From Phycisphaerales bacterium (lineage in GTDB: Bacteria > Planctomycetota > Phycisphaerae > Phycisphaerales > UBA1924), in contig JAGVLZ010000298.1 of assembly GCA_020054055.1 (NCBI GenBank), positions 1 through 5,559 on the forward strand: a stretch of 5,559 bases of DNA, written 5' to 3'. Made by a program: the position numbers and the translations under genes. The notes beneath the pieces were generated by a model. It was given only the letters and a program-made list of their open reading frames with translations. It ran no database searches and was not told where the DNA came from. This document shows, one piece after another, positions 1-5,559 of this stretch (position 1 is the first letter of the stretch; each line of letters opens with the position of its first letter).

Positions 1-835
1 CGGTGGGCGGTGGTGGGCAGGGGTTGGGTTCGCAATCCGTGCTGTTGCCCTGGTAGACGCCGTCCTGATTCTCGCACTGCCCCGAGAGTGTGATGGCGCA
101 CGCGCCGGTCGGCAGGCAGCAAGCGCCGGAGAATGGCGGCGCGCCGGTGTAGGTGACGCTCAGCAGCGGCTGGCGCGAAGGTGTCGGATGGTTTCGGCTG
201 TCGAATCGTTTGGCGGTGCGCGCCGCGGACTCGTTGCCCTTGAGCACCCATCCGAAGTTTGCTCCGCTGTTGTTCACCCACGATTGCACGTCGGCGATCA
301 TCTGGGACGTGGACCACGAGACGGAACTGGAGCCCGCGTTGGTGGAGGCGCTCGCGCTCGCGGCGAAGTCGCCCCCCGCGTTGATCCAGAAGGTGTCCGG
401 GAAGAAGCGATGGATCCACGTCGCGTCGTTGGGCTTCGAGGCGGCGCCGCTCCCCTCTTCCGCACCGGCGTCCGACGTTCCCTCTCCCCATGACGAGAGC
501 GCGCGGTGAAGGGCGACTGGCTGAGTCCCGCCGGCGGAGCGCGACACGTTCATCGTGAGCGTGACGGCGGTGATCGTGGAACCCGGGGGAATGGCGGTGA
601 GGTCGAACCGGATAATGCCCCGCCGCTTCACGCTTCCGCCGTTGACTCCGGCGAACATGTAGGTGCCCCGGCCGTTACTGGTGGTGCCAAAGCCATCTTC
701 GTAGAGAGTGTTGTCGTGGCTGGCGCGGAGGGCGACGTTCTGGGTTTGCGCTGAGGCGATCGCGCTCGTCAGTGCGATGGTCGCGATTGTGATCCATGCC
801 TTCCTCCACACGGAGTCATCGGGGACTCGCCGCAT
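1..835 (-). CDS. Secreted DNRLRE-type protein with Cys-rich C-terminal module (partial, C-terminus beyond left edge)
   Basis: The reading frame is open from the ATG at 833-835 to the left edge, giving 278 visible residues and no stop. Residues 1-29 form a signal peptide: RK, then a hydrophobic run, then ASA before Q30. Residues 37-230 resemble a DNRLRE-type beta-sandwich, with DNTLYED at 41-47, RRGIIRFDL at 71-79, LHR at 109-111, SWGEGTS at 115-121, DATWIHR at 137-143 and GWVLKGNE at 195-202. A Cys-rich module follows from about 237 (GACCLPTGAC), with cysteines at 239, 240, 246, 254, 268 and 273, and then a Pro-rich stretch at the edge. The protein is clearly paralogous to the gene just upstream (875-1630), which lacks the Cys-rich module. 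The 39-base gap between them suggests one transcript. DNRLRE domains occur in exported proteins, but the specific role here is unknown. The start is supported by a GAGGAG site 7 bases upstream; a GTG at codon 9 has no such site. Confidence 0.85.
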   Translation of the reverse strand, partial: MRRVPDDSVWRKAWITIATIALTSAIASAQTQNVALRASHDNTLYEDGFGTTSNGRGTYMFAGVNGGSVKRRGIIRFDLTAIPPGSTITAVTLTMNVSRSAGGTQPVALHRALSSWGEGTSDAGAEEGSGAASKPNDATWIHRFFPDTFWINAGGDFAASASASTNAGSSSVSWSTSQMIADVQSWVNNSGANFGWVLKGNESAARTAKRFDSRNHPTPSRQPLLSVTYTGAPPFSGACCLPTGACAITLSGQCENQDGVYQGNSTDCEPNPCPPPPT

Positions 836-842
836 TCCAGGT

Positions 843-848
843 CTCCTC
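843..848 (-). promoter_or_regulatory. Ribosome binding site GAGGAG for the 835 start
   Basis: The minus strand reads GAGGAG seven bases before the ATG at 833-835. It lies inside the 39-base gap after the upstream paralog's stop. It decides the start in favour of this ATG, although the resulting signal peptide has a slightly long N-region that includes two Asp residues. Confidence 0.7.
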
Positions 849-874
849 GGGCCGCCCGGTCCCGCGTTCATCGG

Positions 875-1630
875 TCAGATGGTGATTCGCCGTCTCCGGT
901 TCGTTCCAAGCGCCAGGGCGAGCCCGATCGCCGCGGTCGCCGGCCCCGGCACGACGTATTCGAGCGTCAGCACGGGGCGATTCATCGCGATCGGCTCTTC
1001 GCGCGTCGCGAACCGCTTGGAGGTGCCGCTGGATTGCTCGTTGCCGCGGAGGAGCCAGCCGGAGTTCGTCGCCCCGTTGTCGAGGAACGACTGTGCATCG
1101 GCGGCGAGGGCGGCGCTGGACCACGAGTAGAAGCCGTTGCCGCCGACGGTGGTCGAGGCGCTGGCGGAGCCATCGAAGAATCCACCGGGGATCGACCAGA
1201 GCGTGGTGCTGAAGGTGCGGTGGAGCCATGTGGCATCACCGATGGTCGCGGCGGTGCCGCTGCCGCCGTTGCCGGAGGTCGCGTTGGAGGTCCCCTCGCC
1301 CCAGGATTCGAAGAGGCGGTGCAGGCCCACGGATTGATCGGCGGTGTTGGTGGAAGCCTGGAAGAGCGTGAGGGTGGCGCCGGTGATGATCGAGCCGGCG
1401 GGGACCATCGAAGCGACATCGAAGAACACGAGGCCTCGGCGGATGGAGTTCTGCGATTGCGAACTGCGCCCGGCGAACAGGCCGGTGCCCGCGCCGTTGG
1501 AGAGGCCGCCGTTCGGGTCTTCGTACAGCGTGTTGTCCCGCGAAGAGGGGACGTGTACGGTGACGGCGAGCGCCGGCACGGCCGCGAGCATGAGCAGCAT
1601 CGATCCGAGCAACAGATGTGATCGAGACAT
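875..1630 (-). CDS. Secreted DNRLRE-type protein with PEP-CTERM-like C-terminal sorting signal
   Basis: The protein has 251 residues. A signal peptide occupies residues 1-22 (a leucine-rich core ending PALA before VTV). The DNRLRE-like domain spans about 28-225: DNTLYED at 32-38, RRGLVFFDV at 64-72, LHRLFESWGEGTS at 103-115, DATWLHR at 132-138, GWLLRGNE at 191-198 and KRFATR at 205-210. The C-terminus is tripartite: VPGPAT at 227-232, a short hydrophobic segment of about 10 residues, then RRRR at 245-248. This resembles the exosortase-processed PEP-CTERM signal, with Gly replacing the usual Glu. Together these predict export with temporary membrane anchoring and cell-surface placement; the ligand or function is unknown. 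The ATG at 1628-1630 was chosen because it places the signal peptide at the N-terminus and has GAGG six bases upstream (1637-1640). The frame stays open to 1783, but that extension has neither feature. A downstream paralog follows after 39 bases. Confidence 0.88.
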   Translation of the reverse strand: MSRSHLLLGSMLLMLAAVPALAVTVHVPSSRDNTLYEDPNGGLSNGAGTGLFAGRSSQSQNSIRRGLVFFDVASMVPAGSIITGATLTLFQASTNTADQSVGLHRLFESWGEGTSNATSGNGGSGTAATIGDATWLHRTFSTTLWSIPGGFFDGSASASTTVGGNGFYSWSSAALAADAQSFLDNGATNSGWLLRGNEQSSGTSKRFATREEPIAMNRPVLTLEYVVPGPATAAIGLALALGTNRRRRITI

Positions 1631-1689
1631 GTGAACCCTCTCTCCAAGCCGGGGACGTGCCTTCCCGAACGCCCTCGCCCGATGAAGAG

Positions 1690-1717
1690 AGACTAGCCCC
1701 GATCCGCGTGGGTTCAA
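1690..1717 (-). promoter_or_regulatory. Possible sigma-70-like promoter for the paralog pair
   Basis: On the minus strand, TTGAAC (1712-1717, 4 of 6 matches to TTGACA) is followed after 16 bases by TAGTCT (1690-1695, 3 of 6 matches to TATAAT). Transcription would begin near 1683, about 50 bases before the ATG at 1630. The match is weak. It is listed because the 185-base gap 1631-1815 is the natural place for a promoter of the two paralogous genes. I saw no clear hairpin plus T-run terminator for the preceding gene in this gap and no small gene. Confidence 0.25.
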
Positions 1718-1815
1718 GGAAAACCGAGGTGAATTGAGCGAAGTTCGTCGTGTTGGCGCGACATTCGGGGCGCGGTGCATCACTGTTATCGGGAATTCGG
1801 GCGCATACGCATCGG

Positions 1816-2688
1816 CTACGGGCAGAGAAGGCTGAAGTTCGCCAGGACGTTCGTGATGTCGGCGAACTCAACGGTGCCGTTTCCGTCGGCATCGCCGGGG
1901 CCGGTCGTTCCAGGGAGATAGGTTTCGCCGAAGTTGGCGAGGACGTTGGTGATGTCGGCGAAGTTGACTTCGCCATCGCCGTCGGCATCGCCGGGACACG
2001 CGGGCGGGATCGGCGTTGCGTCGAGGCGCACATCGTCGAAGTCCACCTCGATCGCGGGCTCGGTGGGGGTGCCGGGGATGTTGAGGTTGATGAGTCGCAC
2101 TTCGAGCGATTGGCCGAGGCGCGGATGCGCCGTGCCGATGTCCACCATGATCGTGCTGGTGCGGAACTCTCCCTCGGGGATCGAGGCGGCGAGGGAGTTG
2201 TCGTCCTGCACGATCACTTCGCCTCCGGCGAGCAGTTGCACCTGGTAGCCGGGGAAGCCGTCGAGGTCGTAGAAGGTGTTGCCGGGGGCGCCGAAGCCGG
2301 AGGCGATGTTGCCGACTTCGACGGTGAGTGTGTAGCGGGTGTTCGCAGCGAGATTGCTAGCAAGGATTTGCGACAATCCAGCCGGGCCGCCGCCGACATC
2401 CTGCGCGAGGAAGACGAGCGCGGCGTTTCTCCCCTCCGGCGCGCCGGCGGGGAAGAAGGTGCTGCCGGTCGGGTTCAGCACGCCCACGGCGTCGTTGCCC
2501 TGCTCCACGATTCCATTTGGATCAAAGATGGTCCAGCCAGCGGGGACCAGCACGCGGAAGGTGTTGTTCGCGGCGAAGTCTGTCTCGAAGCCTGGGTTGG
2601 TGATCGCGATCGGGGCCGCCGAGGCGTGGCCGGCGGACCAGATGAGAGCGGCGAGCGCGACGCATGGTTGAACTCTTCGTGGGCGCAC
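1816..2688 (-). CDS. Secreted NPGFE-type protein with C-terminal dockerin-like EF-hand pair
   Basis: The protein has 290 residues, starting at GTG (2686-2688) and ending at TAG. Residues 1-24 are a signal peptide (basic RPRR start, hydrophobic core, HASA before APIA). ITNPGFE at 29-35 is the hallmark opening of jelly-roll, carbohydrate-binding-like modules in secreted planctomycete and cyanobacterial proteins. The beta-rich domain runs to about 224 and ends in VDFDDVRLDA (215-224), the usual closing strand. A linker (TPIPPA) leads to two dockerin-type calcium loops at 233-254 and 265-286, with loop ligands D234/D236/D238/D245 and D266/D268/N270/D277. In the mature protein the only cysteines are C231 and C289, bracketing this pair. 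The function is probably extracellular, perhaps glycan binding or attachment to a partner protein, but no enzyme motif is seen. It is divergent from the small basic gene at 2832; the 185 bases to the next minus-strand gene suggest separate transcription. Confidence 0.88.
   Translation of the reverse strand: MRPRRVQPCVALAALIWSAGHASAAPIAITNPGFETDFAANNTFRVLVPAGWTIFDPNGIVEQGNDAVGVLNPTGSTFFPAGAPEGRNAALVFLAQDVGGGPAGLSQILASNLAANTRYTLTVEVGNIASGFGAPGNTFYDLDGFPGYQVQLLAGGEVIVQDDNSLAASIPEGEFRTSTIMVDIGTAHPRLGQSLEVRLINLNIPGTPTEPAIEVDFDDVRLDATPIPPACPGDADGDGEVNFADITNVLANFGETYLPGTTGPGDADGNGTVEFADITNVLANFSLLCP
1831..1992 (-). repeat. Two tandem dockerin/EF-hand-coding repeats
   Basis: Two 66-base units (1927-1992 and 1831-1896) are separated by 30 bases. 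By eye they match at 53 of 66 bases, and their products match at 18 of 22 residues (GDADG.G.V.FADITNVLANF). The differences are scattered and most change residues in or next to the calcium loop. The units therefore look like an old duplication held similar by the fold, not a recent slippage product. Confidence 0.85.
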
Positions 2689-2693
2689 GAGAA

Positions 2694-2699
2694 CCTCCT
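2694..2699 (-). promoter_or_regulatory. Consensus ribosome binding site AGGAGG for the GTG start at 2688
   Basis: The minus strand reads AGGAGG five bases before GTG (2686-2688). This is a full match to the anti-Shine-Dalgarno core. It fixes the uncommon GTG as start; no ATG lies at the head of this frame. Confidence 0.85.
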
Positions 2700-2701
2700 A
2701 A

Positions 2702-2716
2702 CGCCCGAACCGGGCG
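2702..2716 (-). promoter_or_regulatory. Small GC hairpin directly upstream of the ribosome binding site
   Basis: The minus-strand leader contains CGCCCG, loop GTT, CGGGCG: a perfect 6-base-pair GC stem with a 3-base loop. It ends two bases before the AGGAGG site. Such a hairpin at a leader could stabilise the message or affect ribosome access. In GC-rich DNA it may also be chance. No T-run follows, so it is not a terminator. Confidence 0.4.
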
Positions 2717-2768
2717 GATGAACCATCCGATACATTCAGAGCGTCGGCAAGCGGCGTGTGTGACACGA

Positions 2769-2797
2769 TTTCCTGCGGTGGGGATCGCGCGTACAAT
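2769..2797 (+). promoter_or_regulatory. Possible promoter for the small basic protein gene
   Basis: TACAAT at 2792-2797 matches the -10 consensus at 5 of 6 positions and stands out in this GC-rich gap. A weak -35 candidate, TTTCCT (2769-2774, 3 of 6), lies 17 bases upstream. The start point would fall near 2804, leaving a leader of about 28 bases before the ATG at 2832. The 143-base gap 2689-2831 must also hold the promoter of the divergent gene; I found no convincing candidate on that strand. Confidence 0.4.
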
Positions 2798-2831
2798 CAG
2801 TCACCAGCCTTTGACCGGAGACCCTTCGACC

Positions 2832-3002
2832 ATGGCTAAGAACGAAAAAACTCCGAAGCCCGCCGTCCAGCCCCCGCTCCCCGTCCCGACCAAGACGCCG
2901 AAGTTCAACGACTTCAACAAGGGGCCGAAGACCTTCAAGAACGCCCCCGGGCAGTCCTTCAACCAGCGCCCCAACCGCAGCGGCGGGCAGCGCGGCCGGT
3001 GA
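2832..3002 (+). CDS. Small basic Pro/Lys/Asn-rich protein, 56 residues, unknown function
   Basis: The protein has 56 residues, starts MAKNEKTPKP and ends SGGQRGR. It has 8 Lys and 4 Arg against 1 Glu and 1 Asp (net about +10), 10 Pro and no Cys or Trp. Phe occurs at 25, 28, 35 and 43, each near Asn or Lys (KFNDFNKGPK, TFKNAPG, SFNQRPNR), giving a loose repeat. It looks disordered and could bind nucleic acid or an acidic partner, which is inference from charge and the Arg/Gly tail only. The frame is open back to 2664, but that extension overlaps the divergent gene. The ATG at 2832 sits behind a TACAAT element and GGAG at 2817-2820, which is a rather long 11 bases away. I do not recognise a family. 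It converges on ftsK with 8 bases between stops. Evidence that it is a real gene: promoter-like element, distinctive composition and no competing gene on the other strand. Confidence 0.65.
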   Translation: MAKNEKTPKPAVQPPLPVPTKTPKFNDFNKGPKTFKNAPGQSFNQRPNRSGGQRGR

Positions 3003-3013
3003 TCGGTCGATCA
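3000..3013. repeat. Short inverted repeat spanning both convergent stop codons
   Basis: TGATC (3000-3004), a GGTC spacer and GATCA (3009-3013) form a 5-base-pair palindrome. Its outer ends are the TGA stops of the plus-strand small gene and of ftsK. Flanking GG (2998-2999) and CC (3016-3017) could extend it past a two-base bulge. It could act as a weak two-way hairpin, but neither strand has a T-run. A terminator role is unproven. Confidence 0.35.
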
Positions 3014-5559
3014 GACCGCTGATTCGGGCGACTTGTCCTGAGGCTTGATGACGATCTCGGGCTCGGGTGTCGGCGCTTCGTCGACGACTTCGTACTCCTC
3101 GCCCACCTCTTCGCCGTCCTCGATTTCGACATACTCGTATTCGTACTCGAACTCGGCGTCCTCCTCGGCCTCGGATTCGGTCTCGGCGGCCACGGCCTCG
3201 GCGCGCTCCGCCTCGGCGGGGGTTTCCGCCTCGTCCTCGTCCGACTCTTCTTCTTCGAGATTAGCGACCTCCTCCGCTTCTTCTTCGGATTCGATCTCGG
3301 CGAGTTCTTCCGCCTCGTCTGACTCGACTTCATCCTCCGCCTCGATCGCTTCGGGTTCGACTTCGGGAGCAGCCTTGTTCACCTCAGCGGTGATGGGCGC
3401 GGCGGCGACAGCGACCGCCGGGTCTTCATCATCGACATCGAATGGAGCATCCTCGGTGTCGGACACCGTGATGGGCTTCGATTCGATCGTCTGCGCCGAG
3501 GCCTCGCGCACTTCGACGATCTCCTTCGCCGTGACCGGCTCCTCGAAGAGTTTCGCCTGAACCTGAGCGGGCTTCGCCTCGCCCGCCTCGGCGTCGGCCT
3601 GGGCAAGCTTCTTCATCGCCTGCCACTCTTCGAGGGTCATCACCACCTCGCGGGCGACGGAACCCTTGTGCCCGCCGATGATCCCGGCGATGCCCATGAG
3701 TTCGATGAGTCGGCTGGCGCGGGTGTACCCGATGGCGAGGCGGCGCTGGAGGAGCGACACGCTGCCGCGCTCGGTCTCCAGCACGATCTCGACCGCTCGG
3801 TCGAAGAGGGGGTCTTCCTGCGCGGATTCGAGCATCCGCTTCTCGTGGTCCTCGGCGGTCCCGAACTCGGCGGCGGGCTCCGCGCCCGCCGGGCCGCCCC
3901 CGGAACGGATCTGAACGAGTTGTCGCTCGAAGGAGGGGCCGGAGATCTGCCGCACGAAGCGGACGACGTTTCGGATCTCCATGTCGTCGACCAGCGTCCC
4001 CTGCGCGCGGAGCGGAGTGGCGCTCCGGGGGGTGATGAAGAGCATGTCCCCCTGACCCAGCAGCACTTCGCCGCCCTTCTGATCCAGCACGATGCGGCTG
4101 TCCATGCCCGAAGCGACCTTGAAGGACATCCGCCCCGGCATGTTGCTCTTGATAAGGCCGGTGACCACGTTCGCCTGCGGACGCTGCGTCGCGAGGATAA
4201 GGTGGATGCCCACCGCGCGTGCCTTCTGCGCGATGCGGACGATCGAACCCTCGACCTCCTTGTTGGTCATCATCAGGTCGGCCAGTTCGTCGATGACGAA
4301 GACCATGTAGGGGAGTTTGCGCGGGATGCGGGCTTCTTCCGCCTCGGACTGCGGGTTGAAGCGCTCCTTCAGTTCGTCCCAGCCGAGGCCGTTGTAGGTC
4401 GCGATGTCGCGGCAGCCCGCCTCGGCGAGGAGTTCGTAGCGCTCATCCATCTTGCCCACGGCCCACTCGAGGATCGCTGCGGCCTTGCTCATGTCCGTGA
4501 CAACCGGGCACATGAGGTGCGGGATGTCCTTGAACTGCGAGAGTTCGACGACCTTGGGATCGACGAGCACGAGTTTCAGGTCGCTTGGCTTCTGCGTGTA
4601 GAGGAAGCCCATGATGATCGCGTTCATGCACACGCTCTTGCCCGAGCCGGTCGTGCCCGCGATGAGCATGTGCGGCAGGGTGGCGAGGTCGATGATGAGC
4701 GGTCGGCCGCTGGCGTCCTTGCCCAGGAAGAGGGGCAGTTTCATCTTGCTCGTCGTGTCCGACTGCGTCATCAGTTCCTTGAGGCGGACCTTTTCCTTCT
4801 TGCGGTTTGGGACTTCGATGCCGACGGTGTCCAGACCCTCGGTGTTGGGGACGACGCGGATGTTGACCGCCTTGAGCGTGCGTGCGATGTCGGACGAGAC
4901 CGCGCCGATGGTGGAGACCTTGGTGCCGGGGGCGAGGCGGACCTGGTAGAGGGTGATGACGGGGCCGGACTCGATGCCGACGACTTCACCCTTGATGCCG
5001 TAGGTGTGGAGGGCGGATTCGAGAAGGGTGGCCTGGTCGCGGACGTAGGACTCGAGTTCCTTCTCGTAGCCGTCGTCGGGGTTGATGAGGAGGTCGAGGC
5101 CGGGGAAGACGTAGTTCCTGTCGGCTTCCGCTTCGTTCTGGCGCTGCGAGCGGAGGAGTTCGAGGTCTTCCTGCGTCGCGGCGCGGCGGTCCTGGCCCGC
5201 GAAGCGGACGTGCAGGCGGGACATCTTTTCGCGGAGCGCTTCGGGGTCGAGTTCTTTGTGCTCGTCCGAGCCTTCCGCTTCGGCGTCGTCGGCGAAGGGG
5301 ACGGACTCGATGTCGCCATCGTCGGCGGCGACTTCGGATTCTTCGATCGTGTCATCGGCATCGAAGTCCTCTTCGAGCCTGCGTCCGCGAGCGGAGTTCG
5401 AGGCGAGCTCCTCGACGAACTCTTCCGCCTCGTCCTCGACCTCGGCCTCTTCCATCTCGACCACGGCCGAGCGGGCGACGCGGGGGAGTTCCTCGTCGAT
5501 GACGCTGGGCAGGTTCCTCATCTTCGCGGCGACCTGTCGCAGGCCGCGGTCGTCGTCGA
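3011..5559 (-). CDS. ftsK: DNA translocase FtsK (partial, N-terminus beyond right edge)
   Basis: FtsK is the hexameric septal ATPase that pumps double-stranded DNA at division and activates XerCD dimer resolution at dif. Numbering here is from the in-frame ATG at 5521. Residues 1-130 are an acidic, low-complexity linker. The alpha domain starts at YVFPGLDLL (137-145) and runs to about 255. The motor beta domain has Walker A GTTGSGKS (289-296), Walker B VFVIDE (407-412) and ATQRP (444-448). The winged-helix gamma domain, which reads DNA orientation, is at about 570-632 (SLLQRRLAIGYTRASRLIE). A further 204 residues follow, strongly acidic, where most FtsK proteins end. The frame is open for 12 more codons to the right edge, and the ATG at 5521 lacks a ribosome binding site and a membrane domain. 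The true start and transmembrane segments therefore lie outside. Motor motifs are intact, so it is probably functional. Confidence 0.96.
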   Translation of the reverse strand, partial: DDDRGLRQVAAKMRNLPSVIDEELPRVARSAVVEMEEAEVEDEAEEFVEELASNSARGRRLEEDFDADDTIEESEVAADDGDIESVPFADDAEAEGSDEHKELDPEALREKMSRLHVRFAGQDRRAATQEDLELLRSQRQNEAEADRNYVFPGLDLLINPDDGYEKELESYVRDQATLLESALHTYGIKGEVVGIESGPVITLYQVRLAPGTKVSTIGAVSSDIARTLKAVNIRVVPNTEGLDTVGIEVPNRKKEKVRLKELMTQSDTTSKMKLPLFLGKDASGRPLIIDLATLPHMLIAGTTGSGKSVCMNAIIMGFLYTQKPSDLKLVLVDPKVVELSQFKDIPHLMCPVVTDMSKAAAILEWAVGKMDERYELLAEAGCRDIATYNGLGWDELKERFNPQSEAEEARIPRKLPYMVFVIDELADLMMTNKEVEGSIVRIAQKARAVGIHLILATQRPQANVVTGLIKSNMPGRMSFKVASGMDSRIVLDQKGGEVLLGQGDMLFITPRSATPLRAQGTLVDDMEIRNVVRFVRQISGPSFERQLVQIRSGGGPAGAEPAAEFGTAEDHEKRMLESAQEDPLFDRAVEIVLETERGSVSLLQRRLAIGYTRASRLIELMGIAGIIGGHKGSVAREVVMTLEEWQAMKKLAQADAEAGEAKPAQVQAKLFEEPVTAKEIVEVREASAQTIESKPITVSDTEDAPFDVDDEDPAVAVAAAPITAEVNKAAPEVEPEAIEAEDEVESDEAEELAEIESEEEAEEVANLEEEESDEDEAETPAEAERAEAVAAETESEAEEDAEFEYEYEYVEIEDGEEVGEEYEVVDEAPTPEPEIVIKPQDKSPESAV
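3071..3361 (-). other. Acidic low-complexity tail region of FtsK
   Basis: This segment encodes residues 721-817 (numbered from the ATG at 5521). By count, 50 of 97 residues are Glu or Asp and only one is basic (R773). It includes an EYEYEY run at 792-797 and ends shortly before a milder terminal stretch containing KPQDK. It lies well past the gamma domain, separated by about 90 residues of mixed linker. It is probably disordered. Its acidic codon use also creates a long Ser-rich open frame on the opposite strand, which is not a gene. Confidence 0.85.

Noticed and set aside
15..22. GGGCAGGG, a match to the E. coli KOPS octamer GGGNAGGG
   Set aside because: A degenerate G-rich octamer is expected about once or more by chance in a window of this size and GC content. 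It is a single copy inside a Pro-coding stretch.
1631..1783. Upstream in-frame start at 1783 for the PEP-CTERM-like protein
   Set aside because: It would put 51 Arg-rich residues before the signal peptide. The ATG at 1630 has a ribosome site and starts the signal peptide cleanly.
1741..1815. Possible terminator after the dockerin-bearing gene
   Set aside because: Only short GC matches (GCGC...GCGC) and the GAATTC palindrome are present. There is no stable stem followed by a T-run.
982..2033. Several 190-270 residue open frames on both strands over the DNRLRE and dockerin genes
   Set aside because: Arg/Pro/Ala-rich shadow frames produced by high GC. They are out of frame with the domain-bearing proteins and cross gene borders.
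1750..2721. Plus-strand open frame of 323 residues opposite the NPGFE gene
   Set aside because: It is longer than the real gene, but its product is a Gly/Val/Glu-rich low-complexity string with no domain, signal peptide or binding site. The minus strand has a signal peptide, NPGFE, two EF-hand loops and a consensus ribosome site.
2664..2831. Longer N-terminus (start at 2664) for the small basic protein
   Set aside because: It overlaps the start and leader of the divergent gene, lacks a good ribosome site and would begin upstream of the TACAAT element.
3045..3560. Plus-strand Ser/Ala-rich open frame of 171 residues
   Set aside because: It is the antisense image of the Glu/Asp-rich FtsK tail: GAG and GAC codons read as Ser-type codons on the other strand. 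No ribosome site or recognisable fold.
5519..5521. ATG at 5521 as the true start of ftsK
   Set aside because: No ribosome site precedes it, the frame continues open to the edge, and the membrane-spanning N-terminus expected of FtsK is missing.

Overview
The window looks like a chromosomal segment from a GC-rich planctomycete, most likely of the Phycisphaerae type. This is inferred from protein style. The secreted proteins carry a DNRLRE-like fold, a Cys-rich GACCLPTGAC module, a terminal GDADGDG dockerin-like pair and a PEP-CTERM-like tail, a combination typical of that phylum. No tRNA, rRNA, CRISPR array, insertion sequence or phage gene was found.

Layout. Four genes lie on the minus strand and one small gene on the plus strand. 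From the right edge leftward, the minus strand carries a large ftsK gene (3011-5559, N-terminus outside the window). Next is an NPGFE-type secreted protein with two EF-hand/dockerin-like repeats (1816-2688, GTG start). Then come two tandem paralogous secreted proteins of the DNRLRE type (875-1630, and 1-835 running off the left edge). The plus strand carries a 56-residue, strongly basic, disordered-looking protein (2832-3002). It is divergent from the NPGFE gene and convergent with ftsK, with 8 bases between the two stop codons. No stretch over 300 bases lacks a gene; the gaps are 39, 185, 143 and 8 bases.

Function. ftsK encodes the septal DNA translocase that pumps chromosome termini into daughter cells. 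Its alpha, beta (motor) and gamma (DNA-orienting) domains are all visible, but it ends in an unusual acidic tail of about 200 residues. The three secreted proteins each have a signal peptide and a different C-terminal module (Cys-rich, PEP-CTERM-like, dockerin-like). They are probably exported surface or extracellular proteins of unknown function, and nothing ties them to FtsK beyond proximity.

No convincing new multi-gene system was found. The points most worth following are the acidic FtsK tail with its small basic convergent neighbour, the pair of paralogs with swapped C-terminal modules, and a two-cysteine bracket around the dockerin-like pair.
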